Assembly: GCA_947475715.1 (NCBI GenBank)
Contig: CANJNY010000004.1
Span: 34,753 to 98,752, forward strand
Reading direction: 5' to 3'
Length of the DNA stretch: 64,000 nucleotides
From: Prolixibacteraceae bacterium
Lineage (GTDB): Bacteria; Bacteroidota; Bacteroidia; Bacteroidales; Prolixibacteraceae
Made by a program: the position numbers and the translations under genes
In this document: positions 18,338-27,457 of the stretch, piece after piece
Layout of the letters: every line of letters begins with the position of its first letter
Numbering within the stretch: the stretch's first letter is position 1
Notes under the pieces: model-generated
Told to the model about the DNA's origin: nothing
What the model saw: only the letters and a program-made list of their open reading frames with translations
Database searches by the model: none

Positions 18338-19249
18338 ATGCCCAAAACTCTTCTAATACTTCTGGGTCCGACAGGCGTTGGGAAAACAGAACTCAGTATT
18401 GATATTGCGAACTATTATCACACAGAGATCATCTCGTGTGATTCGAGGCAGATATTTATGGAGATGGTAATCGGAACAGCGGTTCCGGACCGGAAGAGCC
18501 TTGAAACTATCCCCCATCATTTTATTGGTTCGCACTCAATCCACGAGAATTACAACGCACGAAGATTTGAACTTGAAGTCCTGGAGAAATTAGAGGTATT
18601 ATTTCAAAACAGGGATGTTGTATTGATGACAGGTGGTTCGATGTTATACATTGATGCACTGTGCAAGGGATTGGACGATTTTCCCGACATCGATCCTGAA
18701 CTACGACAATCACTGATGAACCGTCTTGCCACAGAAGGGCTTGAAATACTTAAAAATGAACTTTTTGAACTGGATCCCAAATACTTTAATCAGGTTGACC
18801 TCCAGAATCCGAAGCGAATTCTTCATGCCCTTGAAATCTGCATGATGACCGGCAAACCTTACTCTGAACTAAGGACCAATAAACCCCGAAAACGACCGTT
18901 TAACATTCTAAAGGTTGGCTTGAATTGCGACAGGGAGATTTTGTATAACCGAATCAATCAGCGTGTTGACAATATGTTTGAGGATGGACTCGAAAAGGAA
19001 GCTTTTGAACTTCATCCGTTCAGTGAGCTCAATTCGCTCAATACCGTTGGTTACCGGGAGTTATTTGAATATTTCGAAGGTAAGATAACACTTGAACTGG
19101 CACGTGAGAAGATCAAAGCCAATTCAAGGAAATATGCGCGTAAGCAGTTAACATGGTTTAGACGCGATCCTGAAATTACATGGTTTAAGCCGGGAATGAA
19201 GGCTGAAATCATTTCATTTGTAAATGAACAATTAATACTTCACCCCTGA
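18338..19249 (+). CDS. miaA: tRNA dimethylallyltransferase
   Basis: 303 residues. It transfers the dimethylallyl group to A37 of tRNAs that read UNN codons, including tRNA-Phe. The P-loop GPTGVGKTELS is at residues 8-18, followed by DSRQIF, the substrate-binding MTGGSMLYIDAL, and the C-terminal YARKQLTWFRRD motif. Length matches the family (about 300). It is preceded by a TACCTTTG promoter box. The 3' end of the gene itself forms the left arm of a 15-bp terminator-like hairpin, so the stop codon lies inside the stem. Confidence 0.96.
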   Translation: MPKTLLILLGPTGVGKTELSIDIANYYHTEIISCDSRQIFMEMVIGTAVPDRKSLETIPHHFIGSHSIHENYNARRFELEVLEKLEVLFQNRDVVLMTGGSMLYIDALCKGLDDFPDIDPELRQSLMNRLATEGLEILKNELFELDPKYFNQVDLQNPKRILHALEICMMTGKPYSELRTNKPRKRPFNILKVGLNCDREILYNRINQRVDNMFEDGLEKEAFELHPFSELNSLNTVGYRELFEYFEGKITLELAREKIKANSRKYARKQLTWFRRDPEITWFKPGMKAEIISFVNEQLILHP

Positions 19250-19282
19250 CTCAATTCCAAACCTTGCCAGGGGTGAAGTATT
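19234..19282 (+). terminator. Hairpin overlapping the miaA stop codon
   Basis: A 15-bp perfect stem pairs 19234-19248 with 19268-19282; the miaA stop TGA (19247-19249) lies at its loop edge. No strong T-tract follows, so it could be a terminator, an mRNA 3'-end stabiliser, or both. Confidence 0.55.
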
Positions 19283-19287
19283 CAAAC

Positions 19288-19326
19288 AACAAACCCTCAC
19301 GAACTTAAATTTCCTGAGGGTTTGTT
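19288..19326 (-). terminator. Terminator of the acidic-protein gene
   Basis: A 12-bp perfect stem (19288-19299 with 19315-19326), 22 bases after the stop of the leftward gene at 19349. On the minus strand it is followed by a T-rich GTTTG stretch. With the miaA hairpin it forms a double convergent-termination zone. Confidence 0.65.
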
Positions 19327-19348
19327 AAATAGGTTAAAGCCACTGAAT

Positions 19349-19714
19349 TTAAATATCATCATCATCATCAGCATCATCCTCAGGCAGGTCGTCCGGAATA
19401 TCATTCACATCTTCATCAACGTCATCATGCCCTTCAAACTCCTGTAGCGCAAAGTCATCACGGAGAATTCCATCATCTCCAAAATCATCATCATTTTCAA
19501 CGATGTTATTTGCCTCCTCAAGGGTCATTCGAACAAGGTAATAAAATTCATCTGTTTCGTAAGGTAGTGCAGAGACCACTTTCCCCTTGGCATTAACATA
19601 AGTAATGAGACTTCCTGAAAAACCATGCGGGTAATTCAGCTTAATTTGCCCTTGAACATCAAGAGGAAGCTTGTCATAATCCTTCACAATGCGTGGTTTG
19701 TTGATTTTTGCCAT
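19349..19714 (-). CDS. Conserved hypothetical acidic-tailed protein
   Basis: 121 residues. The first 75 form a compact-looking domain (QGQIKLNYPHGFSGSLITYV, then SALPYETDEFYYLVRMTLEE). The last 40 are almost wholly Asp/Glu, ending in a DDADDDDDI tail encoded by a run of ATC/GTC-type triplets. Acidic tails of this kind often mimic nucleic acid or bind basic proteins, but I do not recognise a characterised family. It stands alone between convergent miaA and divergent pheT. I consider it a real gene because of its length, terminator and composition. Confidence 0.65.
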   Translation of the reverse strand: MAKINKPRIVKDYDKLPLDVQGQIKLNYPHGFSGSLITYVNAKGKVVSALPYETDEFYYLVRMTLEEANNIVENDDDFGDDGILRDDFALQEFEGHDDVDEDVNDIPDDLPEDDADDDDDI

Positions 19715-19958
19715 AGTATGTTTCGTATAAGAATATCTCTAATATATTGTATTATAAATGATTAATAAGATGCAACGAACTCAATTATCGGGTTGTTTAA
19801 CGGTTGCAAAATAATAATTCAATACATTAATAAAATAGCTTTTTAAAAAATATCGAAAAAAAACTCAAATTAGCTCCCTTTTCCTCTGAATATCCTCCCA
19901 ACTGTCCCTAAAAATCAAGGAATTCAGGCTTAGAATAATATTTTCTGAAATTATCAGG

Positions 19959-19990
19959 TTTGGGCAATGATCCTAAATTGCCTATATTTG
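19959..19990 (+). promoter_or_regulatory. Bacteroidota sigma-ABfr-type promoter of pheT
   Basis: TTTG at 19959-19962, a 20-base spacer, then TATATTTG at 19983-19990. This matches the TTTG-N19-21-TAnnTTTG consensus on both elements. It lies 31 bases upstream of the pheT ATG, leaving a short leader. It is the best vegetative promoter match seen in the window. Confidence 0.8.
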
Positions 19991-20021
19991 CCCCTCTATA
20001 CTATCAAGCAGAATTTTTAAA

Positions 20022-22478
20022 ATGAATATCTCATACAGCTGGCTAAAAGATTATCTTAATTTTGAACTCTCTCCCGCCGAAGTTGCGGCCACATTAACAC
20101 AACTTGGACTTGAAACAGGAAGTATCGACGAAGTTGAATCTGTTAAGGGTGGATTAAAGGGACTTGTCGTGGGGGAGGTTATCACATGCCATAAACATCC
20201 AAATTCAGACCACTTAAGTGTAACAACGGTGAATGTAGGAAGTGGCGAAAACCTCCCGATCGTCTGTGGAGCACCTAATGTTGCAGCTGGCCAAAAGGTT
20301 ATTGTTGCCATTGTTGGAACGGTGTTATACAATGGAGACGAACAATTTACTATCCAGAAGTCCAAGATCAGAGGTGAAGTATCGATGGGTATGATCTGTG
20401 CAGAGGATGAGATAGGAATTGGCCACGATCACAACGGCATTTTGGTTTTAAATAGCGAAGCTGTTCCCGGAACTCCTGCCAGTGAGTATTTCAATATCCA
20501 GTCAGATTTCGTCCTTGAAGTCGACCTGACTCCAAACCGCATTGACAGCGCTTCACACATTGGCATCGCACGTGATTTGTCTGCTTTTCTAAGCCAAAAA
20601 GAGACTATTCCTTATACACGCCCTGAGATCGGATCATTTCTAATCGAAAATCAGAAACTTCAGATATCAGTCACCGTTGAGAATACAGAGGCTTGCCCAA
20701 GATACAGTGGTTTAACTATTTCAGATATCAAAGTAGCCCCTTCGCCTGAATGGCTTCAAAACAGGCTTAAAGCAATTGGTCAGAATCCGATTAATAATAT
20801 TGTGGATATCACCAATTATATCCTGCACGAAACAGGCCAACCGCTTCATGCGTTTGATGCCGCCGAAATAAAAGGGAATCAGGTGATTGTAAAGACTCTT
20901 GATGCTGGAACAAAATTCATCACATTGGATGGCGTTGAACACGAATTATCGGATAAAGACCTCATGATCTGCAGCGCCAATGAACCAATGTGTATTGGTG
21001 GCGTTTTTGGTGGATTACATTCAGGTGTAAAGGAGAGTACAACCGCTATCTTTCTGGAGAGTGCCTTCTTTAATCCGGTTTTCATCCGTAAGACTGCCCG
21101 CAGGCATGGCTTAAATACCGACGCCTCATTCCGCTTCGAACGGGGTGTTGATCCCAACGAAACACTCTATGCATTAAAACGGGCAGCATTGCTTATTAAA
21201 GAGATCGCAGGGGGTACAATCTCCTCTGAGATTATCGATATTATTGGCGACCCTTCAATCCTGGATTTTTTTCCGGTTGAAGTAACCTGGACTAACATCA
21301 GCCGACTCATCGGTAAGGAACTACCTAAAGAGACCATTAAACGGATACTTAACTCCCTTGAAATCAAAATCATACAAGAGACAGCCGAGGGGTTAAGCCT
21401 CTCTGTACCACCCTACCGCGTAGATGTAAAAAGAGAGGTAGATATTATTGAAGAGATCCTCCGGATTTACGGTTATAATAATGTTGAACCAAACAAAGCG
21501 ATAAAGGCTTCGATTCAGCATGCCGACCATCCCGATAAGATGAAATTGCAGAACCTGATCTCTGAAATCTTCACTGCAAGAGGATTTAATGAAATCATGT
21601 CCAACTCGCTGACTAAACGCTCCTATTACGAACATCTTGAAACTTTCGCGGCAGCAAATAGCGTACAACTTTTTAATCCGTTAAGCAGCGATCTCAATGC
21701 AATGCGTCAGACACTGATCTTTGGCGGGCTCGAAGCGATTAACAGAAACACCAACTTCCGTAATGCCGATCTTCGGTTATATGAATTCGGAAATGTTTAC
21801 CAATTTGATGGAAGTAAAACTTATGAAAATCCGGTAAAAAACTACTCCGAATCAGAACATATTGGCATCTGGGTTACTGGCAGCAAAGAGACCGGGAACT
21901 GGAATCTTAAAGAGGAGCCCACCTCTTTTTTTACCTTGAAAGCAAATATTGAAAATATCCTCACCCGAATTGGTCTGAATCCGGCAAAATGTGTCATAGA
22001 ATCATTCTCAAATGATCTCTTTTCTGAAGGGTTAGAGTTTCGGGTAAATAATATTTTGATCGGACAGATTGGATATGTTAGTCGGACAATTCTAAAAAAC
22101 CTCAATATCGACGTGAACGTATGGTATGGTGATCTAAACTGGACTGCAATTTTAAAGGCAATCAAAAATAATAAGGTAACCTATACCCCACTGATGAAAT
22201 ATCCGGAAGTAAAACGCGATTTGGCATTACTATTGGATAAAGAGATAAAATTCAGTACCATAAAAGCACTTGCCTATAGAACTGAAAAGCAAATATTACG
22301 CAATGTCAATATCTTTGATGTCTATGAAGGTGCGAACCTGCCCGCAGGCAAAAAATCTTATGCTGTGAGCTTCATCCTTCAGGACGAAGAAAAAACACTC
22401 AATGACAAGCAGATAGAAAAAACGATGAGCCGACTAATCAGCGTTTACGAACGTGAAGCAGGGGCGCAGATTCGTTGA
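20022..22478 (+). CDS. pheT: Phenylalanyl-tRNA synthetase beta subunit
   Basis: 818 residues. Domain order fits bacterial PheT: N-terminal EMAP/tRNA-binding domain (about 40-150, GEVITCHKHPNSDHLSV), B3/B4 editing domain (about 210-390, with RYSGLTI and DASFRFERGVDP), B5 domain (about 405-475), the catalytic-like core, and the C-terminal anticodon-binding FDX-ACB domain (about 725-818, YPEVKRDLALLLD ... YEREAGAQIR). With PheS, encoded elsewhere, it charges tRNA-Phe with phenylalanine. It has its own strong promoter. pheS is not adjacent, as is usual in Bacteroidota. Confidence 0.97.
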   Translation: MNISYSWLKDYLNFELSPAEVAATLTQLGLETGSIDEVESVKGGLKGLVVGEVITCHKHPNSDHLSVTTVNVGSGENLPIVCGAPNVAAGQKVIVAIVGTVLYNGDEQFTIQKSKIRGEVSMGMICAEDEIGIGHDHNGILVLNSEAVPGTPASEYFNIQSDFVLEVDLTPNRIDSASHIGIARDLSAFLSQKETIPYTRPEIGSFLIENQKLQISVTVENTEACPRYSGLTISDIKVAPSPEWLQNRLKAIGQNPINNIVDITNYILHETGQPLHAFDAAEIKGNQVIVKTLDAGTKFITLDGVEHELSDKDLMICSANEPMCIGGVFGGLHSGVKESTTAIFLESAFFNPVFIRKTARRHGLNTDASFRFERGVDPNETLYALKRAALLIKEIAGGTISSEIIDIIGDPSILDFFPVEVTWTNISRLIGKELPKETIKRILNSLEIKIIQETAEGLSLSVPPYRVDVKREVDIIEEILRIYGYNNVEPNKAIKASIQHADHPDKMKLQNLISEIFTARGFNEIMSNSLTKRSYYEHLETFAAANSVQLFNPLSSDLNAMRQTLIFGGLEAINRNTNFRNADLRLYEFGNVYQFDGSKTYENPVKNYSESEHIGIWVTGSKETGNWNLKEEPTSFFTLKANIENILTRIGLNPAKCVIESFSNDLFSEGLEFRVNNILIGQIGYVSRTILKNLNIDVNVWYGDLNWTAILKAIKNNKVTYTPLMKYPEVKRDLALLLDKEIKFSTIKALAYRTEKQILRNVNIFDVYEGANLPAGKKSYAVSFILQDEEKTLNDKQIEKTMSRLISVYEREAGAQIR

Positions 22479-22577
22479 GAAGATTAATACATATTCACGG
22501 ATCTGTAATTTAATCATCGTTAAATCGGTGGAACTTTAAAAGATTTTATATGTGGTAAATTTAACATACTGTTTAAT

Positions 22578-25292
22578 ATGAAGCCTCTTCCAAATCTGCT
22601 TATTGTTGACGACCTGGTCGAAAACATCTACCTGTTGGAAGTAATTCTCAGGAAGGTTAAGGTTCGGCTCATTACGGCACTCTCAGGAGCAGAAGCTCTT
22701 GAGAAGACAAAGAATGTGGAACTGGCTTTGGCAATTGTTGATGTAAGAATGCCCGTAATGGATGGTTTCGAGCTTGCATTACGGTTAAATCAAGACCGGG
22801 TTGGTGATAAAGTTCCGGTTATTTTCCTGACTGCCAGTAATTTCAATAAAACAGAAGTATTTCAGGGGTATGACTCAGGGGCAGTTGATTATATGTCGAA
22901 GCCCATTGACAATCATATTCTGCTTTGTAAAATCAATATATTCCTCGATCTGTTTAATCAAAAGCAGACCATCATTCTTAATGGATTACAATTAAAAGCT
23001 ACATCCGATGAATTGACAAGGGTGAATTCAGCCCTTAAAAAGAGTGAACGAAGGCTCAGTGACATCATGTACAGCATGGCCGATTGGGTTTGGGAGGTAG
23101 ATGAGAAAGGTATATATACGTATAGTTCGAAGCGGGGTTCTGATCTTTTGGGAGTTTCGCGGGAGGAGATTATCGGAAAGACGATGTTCGATTTTGTCCC
23201 TTCGGATGAAGTTGAGCGGGCATCGGTTATATTTTCGGAGATCATGTCCAGTAAAGCAGCAATTAAAGATTTTGAGAGCTGGAATATTGGAAAAAACGGG
23301 GAGCGGATCTGCCTTTTAACAAATGGCGTTCCCATTATTGATGAGGAGGGTAATTTTAAAGGTTACCGGGGTATAGCCAAAGATATAACAGAGCGCAAGT
23401 GTGCCGAAGCTGCACTTAAGGAGAGCGAAGAGAAATTCCGCTCAGTAACACAATCAGCAAATGATGCCATTATTACTTCAGATAGTTCAGGAATTATAAC
23501 AGACTGGAATGATGCCGCCGAAAAAATATTTGGTTATACCGAATTTGAGATTACCGGAAAAAATCTCTCTATTATTCTTCCCCTGCGTTTCCATCAGTTA
23601 TATCTGGAATATATTGGAGAAAATTTAAAAAATAAGGAATTTGAAACATTGTTTAAAACCTTTGAGATTAGTGGATTACGAAAAAACAAAGAAGAATTCC
23701 CATTAGAATTATCGCTGGCACAATGGGAAACAGATTCAGGACGGTATTTTACCGGCATCATTCGGGATATTACACGGCGCAAGCGAGCTGAGGAGGAGAT
23801 AAAGCAGGCAAGCAACTTTTTGGACTCCATTATTGAGAATATTCCCCATATGATATTTATTAAAGACGCTAAAAATCTAAGGTTTGTAAGATTTAACAAG
23901 GCAGCTGAGAATCTTCTTGGGATTGTAAAAGATGATATATTAGGCAAAAATGATTTTGACCTTTTTCCAAACAAGCAGGCTGAAGTTATTGTAGCTAAGG
24001 ACAGAGAAGTGCTGGACAAAAGGGAGATGATGGTAATTAAAGCAGAATCATTACCAACCAGGCACGATGGAATCCGGATCTTACATACCAAAAAAGTTCC
24101 CATCTTGGATGAGCAAGGTGTTCCCAAATATCTGCTCGGAATATCTGAGGATATCACAGAACAAAAGATGTCAGAGCAAGCGCTTAAAATAAGTGAGGAG
24201 AAATACCGGACGATGGTAAATAACTCCCCTGACGGAATTCTTCTTGTGAACATGAATGGAATAATAACAGAAGCTTCCGGAATAGGACTCGAACTGTTGG
24301 GAGCTGACAATAAGGAGGATCTGGTGGGTAAAAATTTTCATGCTTTTGTCCCTTCTGACGAGAACGATGCCATTAAAGATGTCTTTGAAAAGACAATGAA
24401 TGATGGGATCTGCCAGAATTTTGAGATTAAAATCAGGAAGAAAAACAAATCGATATTTTTAAGCGAAATAAGCTCAACACTAATACAGGATAACCAGGGG
24501 CAACCCATCTCGGTAATGATTGCGATCAGGGATATCTCCTTCAGAAAGAAATTAGAGACCAAACAGATCCATGCCGACAGAATGGCTAATCTTGGCGAAA
24601 TGGCTTCGGGGATTGCTCATGAAATCAATCAGCCCTTAAACATTATTTCGATGGTAATGGATCGGATCTTGTACGAAACCTCAAAAAATGAGGTGATAGA
24701 TATCGAATTCCTCAAAACTAAATCAGATAAAATTTTTGAAAATATTATCCGTATCCGAAATATCATTGATCATGTCAGGGCTTTTTCCAGAAGCCATGAA
24801 AATTTTGTATTAACGGCATTTGATATCAATAAAACCATTGAAAATGCCGTTTCGCTAATCTCTGAGCAATTCAAACATCTGGGAATCAAGTTATCCCTTG
24901 AGTTAAGTACCGAAATTCCACCCTTCGTGGGGAATACCTACAAATTTGAACAGGTAATTATCAACCTGCTTACCAATGCAAAAGATGCAGTAATGGAGAA
25001 GAGAACCAAACAGCAGGAATACTCTGAACCATCGATTACAATTAAAACCGCATCTCATAAAAGAACAATAATTACCGAAATAATTGATAATGGGAGCGGT
25101 GTTAATGATGATATCATACATAACATCATGCTCCCCTTTTTCACCACCAAAGAGGAGGGGAAAGGGACCGGACTTGGATTGTCAATTTGTTATCAGATTA
25201 TTAAAGAGATGAATGGAATTATTGATATTACCAGTGATCCTTTAATTGGAACAACAATTAAGGTGGTATTGAATATTCCAAACGAAAAATAA
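22578..25292 (+). CDS. Histidine kinase with N-terminal receiver and four PAS domains
   Basis: 904 residues, cytoplasmic with no membrane helix. Domains: receiver (5-130; phosphoacceptor Asp 55 in VDVRMP), four PAS domains (about 155-270, 285-400, 410-525 and 535-655, each ending in a DIT(E/R)RK-like linker), HisKA with phosphoacceptor His 681 in SGIAHEINQPLN, and HATPase (N box NLLTNAKDAV, G boxes IDNGSGV and GKGTGLGLS). The HEINQPLN H-box resembles kinases that partner NtrC-type regulators. It lies 2 bases before the sigma-54 regulator gene, so the pair is almost surely cognate. The receiver suggests input from another kinase. PAS ligands are unknown. Confidence 0.93.
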   Translation: MKPLPNLLIVDDLVENIYLLEVILRKVKVRLITALSGAEALEKTKNVELALAIVDVRMPVMDGFELALRLNQDRVGDKVPVIFLTASNFNKTEVFQGYDSGAVDYMSKPIDNHILLCKINIFLDLFNQKQTIILNGLQLKATSDELTRVNSALKKSERRLSDIMYSMADWVWEVDEKGIYTYSSKRGSDLLGVSREEIIGKTMFDFVPSDEVERASVIFSEIMSSKAAIKDFESWNIGKNGERICLLTNGVPIIDEEGNFKGYRGIAKDITERKCAEAALKESEEKFRSVTQSANDAIITSDSSGIITDWNDAAEKIFGYTEFEITGKNLSIILPLRFHQLYLEYIGENLKNKEFETLFKTFEISGLRKNKEEFPLELSLAQWETDSGRYFTGIIRDITRRKRAEEEIKQASNFLDSIIENIPHMIFIKDAKNLRFVRFNKAAENLLGIVKDDILGKNDFDLFPNKQAEVIVAKDREVLDKREMMVIKAESLPTRHDGIRILHTKKVPILDEQGVPKYLLGISEDITEQKMSEQALKISEEKYRTMVNNSPDGILLVNMNGIITEASGIGLELLGADNKEDLVGKNFHAFVPSDENDAIKDVFEKTMNDGICQNFEIKIRKKNKSIFLSEISSTLIQDNQGQPISVMIAIRDISFRKKLETKQIHADRMANLGEMASGIAHEINQPLNIISMVMDRILYETSKNEVIDIEFLKTKSDKIFENIIRIRNIIDHVRAFSRSHENFVLTAFDINKTIENAVSLISEQFKHLGIKLSLELSTEIPPFVGNTYKFEQVIINLLTNAKDAVMEKRTKQQEYSEPSITIKTASHKRTIITEIIDNGSGVNDDIIHNIMLPFFTTKEEGKGTGLGLSICYQIIKEMNGIIDITSDPLIGTTIKVVLNIPNEK

Positions 25293-25294
25293 AA

Positions 25295-26686
25295 ATGGAG
25301 AAAAAGGAAAGAATAAAGATCCTGATTTTAGATGACGAGAAGCAGTTCACGGAAGAGCTAAGCGGCTTCTTTGATGATTCTGAATATCAGGCATTTGAAG
25401 CAAACACTGCCAGCGAAGGCAAAAAAATATTGAGCAATCACGAAATTGACCTCCTAATTCTGGATGTGAGGCTCCCCGGAGTCAACGGGCTTGATATTCT
25501 GAAAGAGGTGAAGATCCAATATCCCTCAATGGAAGTGATTATCATTTCTGCTCACGGTGACATGGATACCGTAATAAAGGCTATTCGACTTGGTGCATTC
25601 GATTATTTGCGCAAACCTTTCCGCTTTATCGATATTCAGATTGCAATTGAGCGAACCCAGAAATATCTTCAGATGCAACGGTTGCTCAAGCGGATGGAAG
25701 AGAAGAACTCCCTGATTTCCAAATCACTTGAAGAAAAAATTGACCGTCAATTTATTGGTGTCAGTCCGCAAATTCTCAAAGTATTTGAGCAATCAGTAAC
25801 AGCTGCCCATTACCCTGATGCAAACGTGCTCATTACCGGTGAGAGTGGGACAGGAAAAGAGAACATCGCCAGAATTATTCACTATTCAAGTCCACGAAAA
25901 GATCATCTTTTGTGTGCTGTTAACAGCAGTGCAATTACCGATTCGTTACTCGAGAGTGAATTCTTTGGTCACAAAAAAGGATCTTTTACCGGAGCCATCG
26001 CCGATAAGATGGGTTTTTTTGAAGTATGCAACAAGGGCACTTTATTCCTGGACGAAATTGCCGATATGCCTTTAAATCTTCAGGCCAAGCTTTTGCGTAC
26101 CACCGAAGAGAAGGTGATTACACGGGTTGGCGATACAATCCCCATCCATACTGATTTTCGGGTCATCTCAGCCACTAATCAGGATCTTGAAAAACTTGTC
26201 GATAAAAAGCAATTCAGACTGGACCTGCTGCACAGGCTAAATACCCTGCATATCCATATCCCCCCTTTACGCGAACGTCCAGATGATATTAAGCCGTTGC
26301 TAATCCATTTTGTTGAGATCTATTCAAATAAGTTTAATAAACCTGCTATTCGAATCTCAAAAGAGGTATTTAATGTGCTTCAGAAATACGATTTTCCGGG
26401 AAATGTGAGGGAATTAAGGAATATGACCGAAAGGGCAATAATCCTTTGTAAAAGCAATTTACTTGAAGTCTCTGATTTTCCCATGAAAACAAATAAACCG
26501 GAATTTTCCAAACCGGATGATGACATGATTACTCTGAAAACCAACGAAATGACAATGATTCACAAAGCTCTGAAAATCTGCAATTTCAATCAGAGCGCAG
26601 CCGCTGATCTGCTTGGCATAACCCGTGATGCCCTGATCCGCAAAATGAAAAAATATGATATTGCTGTCAGCAAAATCGATGAGTAA
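25295..26686 (+). CDS. NtrC-family sigma-54-dependent response regulator
   Basis: 463 residues. Receiver (5-120) with Asp 57 in LLILDVRLPG; AAA+ domain (about 155-385) with Walker A GESGTGKE (from Gly 182), the sigma-54-contacting loop GSFTGA (229-234), Walker B TLFLDEIADMP and the arginine-finger region LRERPDD; and a Fis-type helix-turn-helix (about 425-460, NQSAAADLLGITRDALIRKM). It should activate RNA polymerase-sigma-54 from an upstream enhancer. A consensus sigma-54 promoter lies 460 bases downstream in front of the pilin/usher-like operon, the obvious target. It is translated with the kinase gene 2 bases upstream. Confidence 0.95.
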   Translation: MEKKERIKILILDDEKQFTEELSGFFDDSEYQAFEANTASEGKKILSNHEIDLLILDVRLPGVNGLDILKEVKIQYPSMEVIIISAHGDMDTVIKAIRLGAFDYLRKPFRFIDIQIAIERTQKYLQMQRLLKRMEEKNSLISKSLEEKIDRQFIGVSPQILKVFEQSVTAAHYPDANVLITGESGTGKENIARIIHYSSPRKDHLLCAVNSSAITDSLLESEFFGHKKGSFTGAIADKMGFFEVCNKGTLFLDEIADMPLNLQAKLLRTTEEKVITRVGDTIPIHTDFRVISATNQDLEKLVDKKQFRLDLLHRLNTLHIHIPPLRERPDDIKPLLIHFVEIYSNKFNKPAIRISKEVFNVLQKYDFPGNVRELRNMTERAIILCKSNLLEVSDFPMKTNKPEFSKPDDDMITLKTNEMTMIHKALKICNFNQSAAADLLGITRDALIRKMKKYDIAVSKIDE

Positions 26687-26738
26687 TCCCTCCGGGCGTT
26701 TATAAAGTCCCCAAACGGTTCAGAATATAATTTAGTAA

Positions 26739-26794
26739 AAGGGTGATCTGCGGAGTGTGTGTTACTTAAACATGCAGTCGATCACCTTTATTTT
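26739..26794 (+). terminator. Probable terminator of the kinase/regulator operon
   Basis: A 10-bp stem with one G:T pair (26739-26748 with 26780-26789), a long loop of 31 bases, and then ATTTTTG. The position, 50 bases past the regulator stop, fits a terminator, but the long loop lowers confidence. Confidence 0.4.
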
Positions 26795-26988
26795 TGTTGT
26801 AATTATCCTTCACTTATACTTCCTGTCATTGGCGGCAGTTGAAAAAACAGACCTTTTTTTATGCATCTGCTTCAAAGAATCTAAAGGGTGCTCCAAAATG
26901 GTGGGTTGAAAATTCGAATTGTCGTTTATGTTTCACCTTACCCTTTAAAAATTGAGGTGAATTGGCAGTTTCAGACCTGGCTTATTTC

Positions 26989-27009
26989 CGCACACCTGTG
27001 CGTTTTTTT
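26989..27009 (+). terminator. Compact intrinsic terminator in gene-free DNA
   Basis: A 5-bp stem CGCAC/GTGCG with loop ACCT (26989-27002), followed by seven T. The shape is classical, but no ORF precedes it within 300 bases. It would insulate the sigma-54 promoter from upstream read-through or end a small RNA. Confidence 0.55.
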
Positions 27010-27144
27010 CAATTAGAATTGCCTGATTATTAACTCAAGTAATTCACCCGTATTTTATTTTTAAAAATAATCAACCCCTTAATTCACTCTATTATTGCCT
27101 ATTAGACTTTACTTTCAGTGCTAATTTTACTGATTATTATTTTT

Positions 27145-27160
27145 TGGCCCGCTCTTTGCC
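27145..27160 (+). promoter_or_regulatory. Sigma-54 (RpoN) -24/-12 promoter
   Basis: TTGGCCCG-N4-TTGCC: the invariant GG lies at 27146-27147 and the invariant GC at 27158-27159, exactly 10 bases apart. Flanks match the consensus TGGCACG-N4-TTGC(A/T) closely. The predicted start of transcription is about 27171, giving a leader of about 70 bases before the 27242 ATG. The gene for an NtrC-type activator lies immediately upstream. Confidence 0.85.
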
Positions 27161-27241
27161 TTGTACCATTACAAATGAGATAAAATATTCCAGATCTTAT
27201 TTTAAAACAGAATCGAACATACTCATCAGGAGATAAAAATT

Positions 27242-27457
27242 ATGAAACTAGAATCAAAAGTACTCGATTATATCAATGAACATCTGCAAGGGGTAAGGAT
27301 TTCCGATATGGAGGCTCCACTTGGTGAAAGCAGAATGATCCTTGGGTTCGTGGCAAAAAATCTAATTAACCAGGGGAAGATCGTAAAAATTGAAAATAGT
27401 TATTATCCAAATCATGTAACACACTTTAGCGGTCCGAAAAATTTACACAGTCCATAG
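27242..27457 (+). CDS. Small winged-helix-like protein
   Basis: 71 residues. The pattern (KVLDYINEHLQGVRISDMEAPLGESRMILGFVAKNLINQGKIVKIENSYYP) fits a compact winged helix: helix, helix, recognition helix, then a beta hairpin (KIVKIENSYYP). An AGGAG sequence at 27228-27232, 9 bases before the ATG, is an unusually good ribosome-binding site for Bacteroidota. It is the first gene after the sigma-54 promoter and 159 bases before the pilin-like gene. It could be a DNA-binding feedback regulator of the operon; the family is not named and DNA binding is inferred from pattern only. Confidence 0.6.
   Translation: MKLESKVLDYINEHLQGVRISDMEAPLGESRMILGFVAKNLINQGKIVKIENSYYPNHVTHFSGPKNLHSP

Larger units (their letters stand above)
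26687..27241. other. Structured intergenic region upstream of the fimbrial-like operon
   Basis: 555 bases with no supported ORF. It contains a probable terminator of the regulator gene (26739-26794), an 8-bp long-range hairpin (26882-26889 with 26940-26947), a compact terminator with T7 (26989-27009), a 16-bp AT palindrome TTATTTTT/AAAAATAA (27055-27070), and the sigma-54 promoter at 27146-27159. The second terminator without a preceding gene hints at a small RNA or a long regulator 3' UTR. The palindrome, about 85 bases upstream of the -24 box, is a possible enhancer site. Confidence 0.5.
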
